From contig CAZBZG010000105.1 of assembly GCA_964496245.1 (NCBI GenBank), positions 1 through 14,486 of the forward strand: DNA of 14,486 bases, given 5' to 3'. The notes beneath the pieces are model-generated. The model searched no databases. It saw nothing but the letters and a program-made list of their open reading frames with translations, and was not told where the DNA came from. The stretch's first letter is position 1; the number at the start of each line of letters is the position of its first letter. The translations under genes were made by a program, and so were the position numbers. Positions 1 through 9,825 of this stretch are shown piece after piece. This stretch comes from CAZBZG01 sp964496245 (GTDB lineage Bacteria; Planctomycetota; SZUA-567).

Positions 1-40
1 TTGACTCGAGTAGGCAGAGGTACTTCTCCAGAGGCACTTT

Positions 41-532
41 TTGGGATTGCGCCCGAATCTGTTGAAGGTGACAAAGCAAGAGACCGGAACCTACTCGCTC
101 GACGTTTTGCGGAACATGGAGGATGACGAAGCCGAGCGTTTCCTGACTCGTCTTCCCGGGCTGTCGTGGAAGGCCGCGCGGTGCGTCCTGCTGTACAGCC
201 TTGGCAGGGATGTGTTCCCGGTCGACGGCAACACGTTCCGCATCTTCAAGCGAGCGGGAGTGCTTGCACGCGGGTCTGTGTACCGGCGGCGAGGTCTTCA
301 CGATGGCCTGCAGGATGCCGTCGAGGCTTCGCGGAGGAAATCGTTCCACGTCAATCTCGTGGTGCATGGCCAGCGAACGTGCTTGCCCCGGCGCCCCCTG
401 TGCTCGAGCTGCCTAGCGCGAAGCATCTGCCCGATGTGTGGTGTGCCCGCAGACATGAAATCAAGCGCACGGGGAGATCTCAGCAGCGCCTCGGATACGT
501 TCAATGTCTCACGGATGAGGGTCCGTGCATGA
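41..532 (+). CDS. Endonuclease III-like DNA glycosylase/AP lyase, N-terminally incomplete
   Basis: Seen: residues 38-44 form a helix-hairpin-helix loop (LPGLSWK) with the lysine (K44) at the place of the catalytic lysine of endonuclease III. D62 follows 18 residues later, the same spacing as K120 and D138 of E. coli Nth. Four cysteines, C114, C121, C124 and C130, have the exact C-X6-C-X2-C-X5-C spacing of the family's [4Fe-4S] cluster. The family removes damaged or modified bases and nicks the abasic site. Odd: Nth is about 211 aa and has roughly 110 residues before the HhH; here only about 40 remain. The reading frame is closed by a TAG at 11-13, so the TTG at 41 is merely the first usable start. 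A frameshift or truncation near the window edge is likely, and the true start may lie upstream in another frame. The stop overlaps the next ATG (ATGA), so it is translationally coupled to the operon. Family certain; intactness unsure. Confidence 0.8.
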   Translation: MGLRPNLLKVTKQETGTYSLDVLRNMEDDEAERFLTRLPGLSWKAARCVLLYSLGRDVFPVDGNTFRIFKRAGVLARGSVYRRRGLHDGLQDAVEASRRKSFHVNLVVHGQRTCLPRRPLCSSCLARSICPMCGVPADMKSSARGDLSSASDTFNVSRMRVRA

Positions 533-3318
533 GCGACGACCTCCAGATTCTACTCGTGGTCCTGCTCTCTCTGGCCGTCGGAGCCGCTGCCCTCATCTAC
601 TATCTCCGGACGCGGAGAAGATCCTCGCATGCGGAACCCGCTCCGAGTGCGCCGGGGGCCACCACCACCCGCAACAGCGGTGCGACGCTGTTGGACGACG
701 AGCATGTCGAGCCCTCGCTGCCCGAATCGGGTTCAGGAGATGATGTCCCGGGCACCCTTCCCGTATCAGGTGACGAGGCCGGGCGGAGTGACCCTGCTGC
801 GGGACATCATGAGGACATCTTCGTTGCCAGCGAGCCGGCGGAGAAGTTGGAGTCTATAGGCCGACCGGATGAGGGAGCTGTGCGAGGGGCTGGAAGCCCC
901 TCTGTGGAGCGGGGGGACGGGGACCTTCCTACCGCCGCGATCTCATCTGATGCGGCGGATCAGGAGGAGCTCGCTTCCGCCGGCGGTCGTGACTCTGATT
1001 CCACATTCTCACAGGCCGAGTCCGAGAGAACCTGCACAGGGGAAGTCGCGAAAGCAACGAAGGACGCAGCGGCAGACGCTGAGCGCGATACCGCACCTTC
1101 CAGCGCGCCGGAGATACAGGCCTTTCACTCAGGAGCCAAACCGGAGGCCGCTCTTGGTGGTGCCGAGACTGACGCGGGCAGCGAAGCGGCTCTCAGTGCC
1201 GGAACGGCCGAGCAGATCGGGGCCAGCCACGATCAAGTGCCTGCGGGACCGAGCGACGGGCAGGAACACGCGCCCGTGGAGCCGACGCCCCCCACCGGCA
1301 TTGGAGAGACGGCGATACCGAGCGATGTTGCGGCTGGCTCACCTGATGACACCGTGCGAATGGAGGAGCCGGGCAAAGAACAAGATCCGCGCGAGGAAGA
1401 GAAGCAGCCCCCAAAGTCTGCGGATGAAGTCGAAGCGCCTGGCGCCGCGGAGCGGGAGGACTCCGGGCTGCAACCCGATCTGCAGGTGCCCGCAGGACCC
1501 GCAGCAAAGGAGGCTTCCTTCGCCGTTCGAGGGGGTCGAGAAGCCGAGGATCCTGGTGCATCCGTGGAACCCGGCGAAGTGGTCGAGACACTCGACGCGT
1601 CGAGGGACGACGGCGAGGAGGGAGAAGCACAGGTTGCAGGTGTAAGCGAGGACGCCAGTGGAACCAACGCCGATCACTCTTCTCAATCGACCGAGATGGC
1701 CGCCACCGCCGCCGCAGAGGACAACACAGATCGTCCTTCCGAGGAACAATCACCTGCGGAAGCCCCGGCTCCCGACCAGTCAGAAGGCGCCGGAGGCGTG
1801 GTGGCTGAGGCAGAAGTGACCTCTGCTCTGGATGAGGAACGGCCGCCCGGCCCAACGGGCGATGATGAGAGCGCTGAACCAGACAGCGATCTGGCGACCA
1901 TCACTCAGGCCCCGCGAAAGAAGCGGACCAGCAAGAAGAAGCCCCGCAAGTACAAGGGGCTTGCACGCGCTGCTCCGCAGCCCCGTGATGCGGCACCGCA
2001 GCCGGGACATCCCCAAGGACAAGAGCCTGCCCAGCGAGAGCGTTCCTTGCCCATCGAAGTCCGGCTCCGCTTTGATCGTGGCGGCTTTTGCAGCGTCGCT
2101 CTCATTGCAAAGAGGTCCGCCGGTCTGCCGGAAGATCTGACGGCTATCGCAGGTGCAGGCGAGGTGAATCTGCGGGCGATGCAGGACGAGTGGTACCAGG
2201 ATGTCGTCCCGGATGACTTCTCAAGCGTGCTTCGAAACGGCACGGTATGGACGGAGGAAGGAGCGAACGGCCGGTACACATGGTCCCTGAGTGGACGCGC
2301 GCTCTATGTGTTGGCGGATCGATCTGACATCAGTGGGTACGTATCACAGCCATGTCTCGACCTTGGGCGCGACCATGTGGTCCTTTGCACTGACCCGCTC
2401 AGGAGCCGCGTCGAAGAGGCGATCCGAAAGACTGGAGCGCAGCCTTCGACTGTACTCGACGATTCGTTCGGAGCCCCGGCTGGTTGGGTTGTCTTTCGAA
2501 GTGTAGTTCCAACCGCGCCCGTCTCTGCCGCAGAGGACGCCGATGTCCTCAACGCACTCAGGCCCCTCCCGCGAATCGAGATCAGCCTCGAGCGAGGGAT
2601 CCGTCTCGGGTATGCAAACTACCTCAGCGGGCATCCCCCGGCGATTCGTGTGTACGGAGACCCGGAACACGCTTCTGCGGTCCGTATCGATGGCCAGGTT
2701 GCCGTGCGTGATGAGGACAGCGCCTATCGTGCGCCCGGCTGGGACTCTGTCGGGGCGCACTCCGTGTGGTGTGCTGGAACAAGCCGGTCATATTCGATCG
2801 TGCCCTTCGAGGCGTCATGGGAGCTGTGGGACGCGTATGCCTTTCCCGTCGCCGCCGGTGGCACCAGAAGGCTCGCTGTTTGCGGGCCGATTGTTCGAGC
2901 GGCGGCCACGGAGCCCTGGGGTTCCGAGTCTATCTCCGTTCCGGAGACGAACCCTATCCTGCTCGGCCCGGAACCAGGGCAAATTGTGATGGCCGTTAAG
3001 GCTTCTCCGCTGCGCGGGGCACCACGCATTGCATCCCCGAGCTTTCGTCCTATATGGGCGTTGCCGCGTGATCCGCTTCACTGCGACAAGAGGACTACCC
3101 GGATTCTGTTTGTGGCCGGGAGTGAGGTGCCGGAGCCGGGGACGCAACGGGCTAGCGGACCGCGCAGTGGCACAGATGCTGACATTACCCGCTGGAGCCA
3201 ACTGATCCTGAACGCAAACCGAAAGGGGATGACCACGGATCCCGAGACGGAGTCGGTGCGAGCGCTTTGGCTGTCGTACAAGCGCATAGCACGACGCATT
3301 TGGAGATCGCGCCGGTGA
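529..3318 (+). CDS. Membrane-anchored protein with long acidic linker, basic patch and unknown C-terminal domain
   Basis: I do not recognise the family. The start is ATG 529: it overlaps the previous stop (ATGA), has GAGGG at 517-521 seven bases upstream, and is followed at once by one hydrophobic segment (residues about 5-26) and then arginines, which predicts an N-terminal anchor with the rest in the cytoplasm. The frame is open back to 166, but that part overlaps the glycosylase gene and is not coding. Residues about 35-460 are low-complexity and rich in Glu, Asp, Ala, Pro, Ser and Gly, so very acidic and probably disordered. Residues 463-476 are a dense Lys/Arg cluster that could bind nucleic acid. 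Residues about 506-929 look folded, with alternating hydrophobic and polar strands, and a stretch at about residues 690-760 that reads like an Ig-like beta domain. Length 929 aa. Inference: it tethers the helicase-nuclease machinery to the membrane, or acts as sensor or inhibitor. Confidence 0.8.
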   Translation: MSDDLQILLVVLLSLAVGAAALIYYLRTRRRSSHAEPAPSAPGATTTRNSGATLLDDEHVEPSLPESGSGDDVPGTLPVSGDEAGRSDPAAGHHEDIFVASEPAEKLESIGRPDEGAVRGAGSPSVERGDGDLPTAAISSDAADQEELASAGGRDSDSTFSQAESERTCTGEVAKATKDAAADAERDTAPSSAPEIQAFHSGAKPEAALGGAETDAGSEAALSAGTAEQIGASHDQVPAGPSDGQEHAPVEPTPPTGIGETAIPSDVAAGSPDDTVRMEEPGKEQDPREEEKQPPKSADEVEAPGAAEREDSGLQPDLQVPAGPAAKEASFAVRGGREAEDPGASVEPGEVVETLDASRDDGEEGEAQVAGVSEDASGTNADHSSQSTEMAATAAAEDNTDRPSEEQSPAEAPAPDQSEGAGGVVAEAEVTSALDEERPPGPTGDDESAEPDSDLATITQAPRKKRTSKKKPRKYKGLARAAPQPRDAAPQPGHPQGQEPAQRERSLPIEVRLRFDRGGFCSVALIAKRSAGLPEDLTAIAGAGEVNLRAMQDEWYQDVVPDDFSSVLRNGTVWTEEGANGRYTWSLSGRALYVLADRSDISGYVSQPCLDLGRDHVVLCTDPLRSRVEEAIRKTGAQPSTVLDDSFGAPAGWVVFRSVVPTAPVSAAEDADVLNALRPLPRIEISLERGIRLGYANYLSGHPPAIRVYGDPEHASAVRIDGQVAVRDEDSAYRAPGWDSVGAHSVWCAGTSRSYSIVPFEASWELWDAYAFPVAAGGTRRLAVCGPIVRAAATEPWGSESISVPETNPILLGPEPGQIVMAVKASPLRGAPRIASPSFRPIWALPRDPLHCDKRTTRILFVAGSEVPEPGTQRASGPRSGTDADITRWSQLILNANRKGMTTDPETESVRALWLSYKRIARRIWRSRR

Positions 3319-4283
3319 GCCTGAACGACCTGCTTACGTGGATGTCGGCTCGCGGGCGTGGTTCTTGGTCTCAGTTTCGCGCGGCGGTGGAAGAGTTCCA
3401 TGTGGAGCCGGGCGACACTGATGAAGACGGGGCGAACGACGATGACGCGAACGCCGGCGACCTTCCCGTGTACCAGGCTGTACGCCTTGGCCTCCAGCGA
3501 CTCGCGCACGTGGAGTTCTACTCCTCTACCGCAGAAGCTGACTGGCGTGTCGTGCCGCCGGCACTCGCGGTCCACAAGGAGGGTGATGAATGGGTGGGAA
3601 TCCTATGTGGCGCTCGGCCTCCTGGTTTGTGCGACCGGATTGCTCGAGGCCCCGTCACATGGGACTCTCACGCGGCACCTGGCATGCCGGATCGCATTAG
3701 CCTGGTGGCTAGCGAGCTTGCCGAACTAGAGACAGCTTCCAAGGGAGCGGGAGTACACATTCAGATGGAGGCACCGGCCTCCTTGCTGGCAGCGATCCCG
3801 CCCGTTGATGATCCACGAAGCCGCGTCCCACGCGATGCGCCTGCGGTGCCGGGATGGACGATCGAGAGGTTCTTGACCGCCACCCTACGCTGGACGACGC
3901 GAGATCCGGCGGACGAGAGAGACCTCGGAGCCCAGGATGTGGACGGATGCCGGACGGGGCTGTTCCGTTTCCGCATGAAGTACCAGCGTTTTCACTATCT
4001 GCGCTGGCGAGGGAGGACCTACAGCGTCCCTGTCCAGGTGGGGAAGTACGCGGTGCTCCGGTATCGGCGCGTGCGCCGCCTGCTGCAGTACAACCCCTCC
4101 CAGTCTCTGTTGTCGGTTCCTGTCACCTGCAGGCCGCCTCTCCTCATCGAGCGGGCATTGATCCTCTGCACGGGACTTCTCCCGAAACTCGACACGGGCA
4201 CCGGTCGCCTTGAGTATTCTGTCCCGCGCAGAGTTGCGCGTCTGGTCGCGGGCCTGCTTCGCCAGGAGATGGACGTTCAATGA
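3315..4283 (+). CDS. Hypothetical protein, winged-helix-like N-terminus, operon component
   Basis: 322 aa from GTG 3315, chosen because it overlaps the previous stop (GTGA) and has GGAG at 3302-3305 nine bases upstream. A TTG at 3267 is in frame but lies inside the preceding gene. Seen: residues 1-30 (LLTWMSARGRGSWSQFRAAV) and 50-85 (LGLQRLAHVEFY, DWRVVPPALAV) have the pattern of a winged helix followed by a beta wing, split by an acidic insert (residues 33-49, rich in Asp). Residues 92-165 are a mixed alpha/beta stretch. The C-terminal third (residues 215-260) is strongly basic and aromatic (RFRMKYQRFHYLRWRGR, RYRRVRRLLQY), so nucleic-acid contact is plausible. No catalytic motif is visible. 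It ends in a 4-base overlap with the helicase gene, which argues for a stoichiometric partner such as a DNA-recognition or helicase-loading subunit. Gene certain; function unknown. Confidence 0.8.
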   Translation: MSLNDLLTWMSARGRGSWSQFRAAVEEFHVEPGDTDEDGANDDDANAGDLPVYQAVRLGLQRLAHVEFYSSTAEADWRVVPPALAVHKEGDEWVGILCGARPPGLCDRIARGPVTWDSHAAPGMPDRISLVASELAELETASKGAGVHIQMEAPASLLAAIPPVDDPRSRVPRDAPAVPGWTIERFLTATLRWTTRDPADERDLGAQDVDGCRTGLFRFRMKYQRFHYLRWRGRTYSVPVQVGKYAVLRYRRVRRLLQYNPSQSLLSVPVTCRPPLLIERALILCTGLLPKLDTGTGRLEYSVPRRVARLVAGLLRQEMDVQ

Positions 4284-7200
4284 ACCCGATTCGCCTCTTC
4301 GAGAACCTCCGTGATATGTACCTGCGGTACCTCGACAGTCCCTTTGACCTCAGATACGAGGACCTCACTGGGGAGCGCCGTACTCTGCTTGACATGGACG
4401 GTCGGATCTACCGGCATCCGCTGATCGAGCCGGTCCCCGCCTACCGGTCCTCCGGAGAGACGTTTGGTCAGGCCGCCCAGGCACTTCTAGGTGGAGTCTG
4501 GCAGACGGGCGAGGTTGCGGATGTATCCGCGTTCGTTGATCAGGGCCTCTTCCCTTCTGCGCTGACGCTTCACCAGCACCAGCGTGACGTCTTCGAAAAG
4601 GTGGTCGTCAATGGGCACAATGCGGTCGTCACGACCGGGACGGGCTCCGTCACGACGGAGTGCTTCCTGGTTCCCGTGGTCGCGTCGATTGTGAAGGAAT
4701 CCCTCGCATGGAGCGCTCCAGGGCAGCGGTCCGGGCAATGGGACTGGTGGAACCATTTCACAATGCAAGGGACACGCCGCCGCTGGGCCCAAAGGGTGGG
4801 GCAGCGGGCGCACGAGACACGGCCAGCGGCCATCCGTGCCCTGCTACTCTACCCGCTTAATGCACTCGTCGAGGATCAGCTCGCGCGCCTGCGCGAGGCC
4901 CTGGATAGCCCCGGGGCGCGGTCATGGCTCCAGACGAATCGACAAGGAAACCTCGTGTACTTCGGCCGGTACACAGNNNNNNNNNNGACTTCGGGACGAG
5001 CTAAGGAGTATCCATCAGGACGCACAAGCCGTGGCGGGGAGCCCAGCGGAACGCTTCTTCCAGAGCATGGACGGAGCGGAGATGTGGTCGCGCTGGGACA
5101 TGCAAGACACGCCACCTGACATCCTCATCACCAACTACTCGATGCTTAACATCATGTTGATGCGAGCGATCGAGACTCCGATCTTCGACCAGACTCGCCA
5201 GTGGCTGGAGCAGTCCTCCGAACACATCTTTCATCTCGTCGTGGACGAGCTCCATACCTACCGCGGCACGCCCGGCACGGAGGTCGCCTACCTTCTCCGG
5301 GCCTTGTTGGATCGTCTCGGGCTCGCTCCCGATTCCGACCAGCTTCGGATCATCTCCTCAAGCGCGTCACTGGAAAGCGGGCCTACCGGGCTGCAGTACC
5401 TGGAGCAGTTCTTCGGGCGAGATCGTAACGGCTTCCGCGTGATCGGAGGACCGGCGTATGTGGTTCCACCGAATGCAGGGGCCTTGGGAAACCTCGCCAC
5501 TCACGCTGGAGCATTCGCGCAGTTCGCTCAAGACGTCAGCACGGGTGGGCTGGCAGCTCTACCGCAGGCAACGGCCTCACTGCATGCCGCCGTTGGCGCG
5601 CCGGCCTTGCCCGGCGGGACGCCGGCAGAGGAAACTCTCAGTGCCTCCCTTCTACATGTTGAAGCCCCTGACGCATTGCGCCTTGCTTGCACCCCGAACC
5701 AGCAGATCGTACCCCAGGCTCCTGCCGCACTCGCCCTTGCGCTCTTTCCGGGGGCGCCCCAGGCCGACCTGGCAACCGATGGGTTGCTGACCGCGCTCTC
5801 TCACGCACAGAACAACGCGGGCTTCGCCCCGATCCCCATGCGCGTGCACCTGATGTTCCGAAACCTGCAAGGCCTGTGGGTCTGCACCGACGCTGGCTGC
5901 GGGCAGGCGCCGCAGCGATCTGCCGCGTGTCCGACAGGCATCCTCCACTACGTGCCGAGCCTCACCTGCCAGTGTGGCGCTCGTGTTCTGGAGTTGCTGT
6001 ACTGTGAGGCGTGTGGCGAGGTGCTCTTCGGCGGATACCGCCGCGATGCGGGAAACCCGAACGAATGGTACCTGAGCCCAGACCATCCCAATCTGGAGGC
6101 GGCTCCAGACCTCGCTTCCTTCGATCGGGACTACGAGCGCTACGCGGTCTTCTGGCCTGCAACGGGCAACCTGGCCCCAGCGTCTGCCCAATGGACACAG
6201 GACGATGTTCGGCGGGCGTGGCGGGCCGCACATCTGGACCCCGTTGACGGCCGCGTGGGGCTGGGCGGAGCCCCTCAGGGGGCGCGTTCCGGGTATCTGT
6301 ACTACGTACCTTCGGTTCACGGGCAGAACCCCCCGCCTGCTGGCGTTGGCCGCGAAGCCTATCCAGCCCGTTGTCCTCGCTGCGACGCGGATTGGGCCCG
6401 CCGAACCGTAGTCCGTTCCCCGGTCCGAACCCAGCGCACCGGCTTCCAGAAGATCGCCCAGGTTCTCTCGGATGGGCTGCTACGCGACCTCTCCCAACCA
6501 CCGCTTTCCACGGAGCGTAAACTGGTCGTCTTCTCCGACAGCCGCCAGGATGCGGCAAAACTCTCCGCGGGGATGCGATTCTCGCACTATCGGGATGCTC
6601 TGCGCCAGGCGCTCATGGCCGCGCTCGCACAGCAGGGGGCCGGGCCCCAAGCGCTCGCAGCTCAGTGCCAGGGACAAGCACTCTCGCTAGATCAACAACA
6701 GGCCGCCGCGACGTTTCAATCCGAACATCCGCAAGACGCAACGATCATCGCGATGGCCTCGAACCCAGCGACCGCAGGGTTGCCGTCAGGAGGCAATCCA
6801 GCACTGACAAATCAACAAGCTGCCCAACTGGTGCTCCAGCGTGCGGCCAACGGCCCGTTCCGCATCGCCCAGATAGCCGCGGATGCCTCGGCACGTTTGC
6901 TCGCGGAAGGGATGAATCCCGCTGGCTACGGGAAAGACGCCCTCTGGACCGATTCGCAGAATCGCACTGGCAGCTGGCGTGACCTATACTATTGGCCAGC
7001 GGGGGGCCAACCAGTGGCGAAGCCACCGGGCCAGCTGTCGCAGCCCCAACGAGACCATCTGAGGCGGATTCAGGACGGTTCTGTTGTCGAGCTGATGGAC
7101 ATCCTCTTTGCTTCGGGACGCAGGAGCATCGAGTCTCTGCTTCTCGCGCTTCCGACCACGGATCGGATCACTAGCCAGGCAACCTCGAATCTCGTCCAGG

Positions 7201-9809
7201 AGGGAGCGGACGGGGCGATTCGCCTGCTTGGATCCCGCAAGCGACTGTGTACACATCGATCAACTTCGCAGAACTCCGTTCCGGGGTATGTTGCCGGATA
7301 CTTGACAGCGGTTGGCCAGCAGAACGGCCTTGCACCAGCCAGCTACATCGACGACGTAATCAACCATCTGTCGGTCTCGGGATGCCTGAACACGGCCCAC
7401 TACTACCTTGAGGTGACTTCCCTCTGCCTCCAACCGGCGGGCACGTCATTCCACGAATGCACGCAGTGCCGGCGAATCCACCTTCACCCCTCAGGCGGCG
7501 TCTGTGCCGACTGCTGGGGTCCTCTTCGGCCGCCGCAACCGATCGCCGGGGCGCAAGTGTCGGCGGACTACTACAGCTACCTGGCAACGCAGGCCGGTGA
7601 CGTGTTCCGCCTGAATTGCGAGGAGCTCACCGGTCAGACGAACAAAGGCGATGCGAGGAGGAGGCAGCGTCTTTTTCAGAACATCTGTCTGCCCGCTCCT
7701 CAAGAGAATCCTCTCGCTGATTCGGTCGACCTGCTGAGTGTGACGACCACGATGGAAGCCGGCGTCGATATCGGGTCCCTGCTCGCAGTCATGATGGCCA
7801 ACATGCCTCCAATGCGCTTCAACTACCAGCAGCGGATCGGCCGAGCGGGGCGACGCGGCTCCGGCGTTTCTGTGGCGCTCACCCTGTGTCGCGGGCGGAG
7901 CCACGATGACTACTACTTCCAGCGTCCCCAGCGGATCACGTCAGACCCTCCGCCCCAGCCCTACGTGGACATGCGCCGGGAGATCATCATCCAGCGAGTG
8001 CTGACAAAGGAAGTTCTCCGACAGGCATTCGCGTCGCTGGATCTCTTCGGAGGCGCGGGGGATAGCGTCCACGGCGAATTCGGAACTGCGGCGAACTGGA
8101 ACCAACCGCCCCCCCAGTCGCCGGCCGGCGCATCGCCAGCGGCGACTACCGCTCAGCTCGTTCTCGGATGGATCCAGCAGAATGGTACAGAAGTGGCTCG
8201 TGTCTGCGATGTTCTGCTGGTCTACGCCGATGCCGCGCTTCAGGCACAGCGCCAAGCGTTGATCGACTACGTTGTGAATGACCTGGTTCCTGAAGTATCC
8301 GCAGTGTCGACCAATCCACGGTACACGCAGATCGCTCTGAGTGAGAGACTCGCGAATGCCGGATTGCTGCCGATGTTCGGCTTCCCCACCCGGATTAGGC
8401 TTCTGCACCACGACCGGCCTCGGAGTGCGTACCCGTGGCCACCGGAAGACGTCATTGACAGAGAGCTTGACATCGCCATCAGCCAGTTCGGTCCTGGAGC
8501 GGAGACGGTCAAGGATGGGCTCATTCACACGGCCATCGGTGTCGTTGACTACCGCCCACAGGGCAGGAACATCAGTGAGGAGCCGGGCCCCCTCGGGCCA
8601 GCTATCACCGTTGGTTTGTGTGCAAGCTGCCAGGCGGTAGACGGATCTCAGCCACCGCCGGCTTCCTGCGCTGTCTGCGGAGCGACGCCTGCGCAGGATC
8701 CCGGGTATCGGGTAATCGACCTTGCCCAACCCGCTGGCTTTCGGACCTGGTATGGGAGCAGTCGCGACTTCGATGGTACCTTTGAGTGGACCCCACGGGC
8801 ATCTCGGCCGAAGATGGGGGTCACGCCGCTCCCCGTCAACCAACAGGCGAACTTCGAGGTGTGGGCAGACCAGGAGACGGTTTACGTCGTGAATGACAAC
8901 GACGGCCGTCTCTTCACCTTCGAGAAGCTCGTACGGGGGGAGACCTGGGCGACTCAGGAATCTCTCTCCACCGCCGGGATCAACAACCCCCCGATCGACG
9001 TGGCCGCCGGGACCAATGAACGAGCCTTGGCGTCTGTCAAGGTGACCGACGTCATGGTTCTCGGAATCGCGAACTGGCCGGTCGGTATCCAAGCGTCGCC
9101 CGCCGGTGCTGGCGGCCTCGAAGTCCGCGCCGCTTTGTTCTCGTTCGGCTTCCTCCTGCGACGTGCAGCGGCAGACTACCTCGATGTCCACGAGCGCGAG
9201 ATCAAGGTGGGAGTCCGCGTGCTTCGTGACGCGGCTGGCGACATTATCGGACAGGTGTTCCTCTCTGACAGCCTGGAAAACGGCGCCGGATACGCGTCTC
9301 TTCTGGGACAACCACAAGAGGCCGAGCGGCTGCTCCAGTACGTCTTGGGACAGCCTCCACAATCGACGACGTTCTATGGGTTCCTCGTTGGCGCGCAACA
9401 CGCAGGACCGGGCGCGAATGCGTGCCGCACCTCGTGCCCTGACTGCCTTCGTGACTTCAGCAATCTGCCTTACCACCCCATCTTGGATTGGCGGCTAGGG
9501 TTGGATGTTGCTCGTCTCGCCTTGGACCCAGCAGCTCCAATCGACTTCTCCGTTTCCTACTGGCAGGGACTCGACGCTGCGGTTGCTGGGCCCTATTTCG
9601 CGGCCATGCCCGGATGGCAGCAGACGACGATCGCCGGCCTTCAGGCGGGGAGTCGCGGGAATGTAGTAGAGATCATCACGCATCCACTCTGGGATACTGA
9701 TCCAAACCGGTTCGGGCCGCAACTGGCGGCGGCCCATGCACAGGCGGTAGCCGCCGGGAACCAGGTGCGATTCAAGTCCCTCTTCGAGGTGCTGAGAAGG
9801 CCGTTCTGA
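4280..9809 (+). CDS. Giant YprA/DruE-type DEAD/DEAH helicase with zinc clusters and DUF1998 module, Walker A degenerate
   Basis: ATG 4280 overlaps the previous stop, with AGGAG at 4264-4268. 232 residues precede the N gap and 1606 follow it; the two parts are in different frames only because the gap is 10 bases long. Motifs in order: Q-like LHQHQ (residues 98-102); motif I at 118-127 reads TTGTGSVTTE, so the usual GK is VT; Ia YPLNALVEDQ (191-200); TNYSML (5130-5147); II DELH (5244-5255); III ISSSASLE (5349-5372); IV FSDSRQDA (6531-6554); V TTMEAGVDIG (from 7746); VI QQRIGRAGRRG (7827-7859). Cysteine pairs that may bind zinc lie at 5883-6014, 6372-6383, 7458-7514 and 8619-8678. The C-terminus has CRTSCPDC (9423-9446), the DUF1998 signature. 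This is the layout of the YprA family (DrmA of DISARM, DruE of Druantia, Dpd helicases), with the DUF1998 part fused as in DruE. Likely an ATP-driven DNA translocase that is the core of a defence operon; ATPase ability is doubtful as sequenced. Confidence 0.93.
4977..4986. other. Assembly gap (10 N) inside the helicase gene
   Basis: Ten Ns interrupt the helicase between GRYT (ending at 4975) and LRDELRS (from 4989). The reading frame is 4280-based before the gap and shifted by one after it, so the true missing length should be a multiple of three if the gene is intact. The missing part falls between motif Ia and the TNYSML block. Without the gap the gene has no other interruption. Confidence 0.97.
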
Positions 9810-9825
9810 GGCCACGAGTCAGGTC

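Noticed and set aside
1..123. Frame 1 (SPEALFGIAPESVEG...FAEHGG) as the glycosylase N-terminal part
   Set aside because: It loosely resembles the family but continues past and overlaps the region where the other frame clearly matches (SLDVLRNM), so the match is probably chance; a frameshift there remains possible.
166..528. Upstream extension of the membrane-protein frame
   Set aside because: It overlaps the glycosylase gene in another frame, has no recognisable content, and ATG 529 has a good Shine-Dalgarno site followed by a membrane helix.
869..1645. 258-aa frame inside the acidic-linker region
   Set aside because: Arg/Pro-rich composition typical of an off-frame reading of GC-rich DNA; it sits wholly inside the 529-3318 gene.
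4836..4988. Separate gene start at 4836 for the second part of the helicase
   Set aside because: Artefact of the 10-N gap: before the gap the coding frame is the one starting at 4280, which carries motif Ia there.
7941..9476. 511-aa frame on the - strand
   Set aside because: Antisense to the clearly coding helicase C-terminal region; arginine-rich, no domain.
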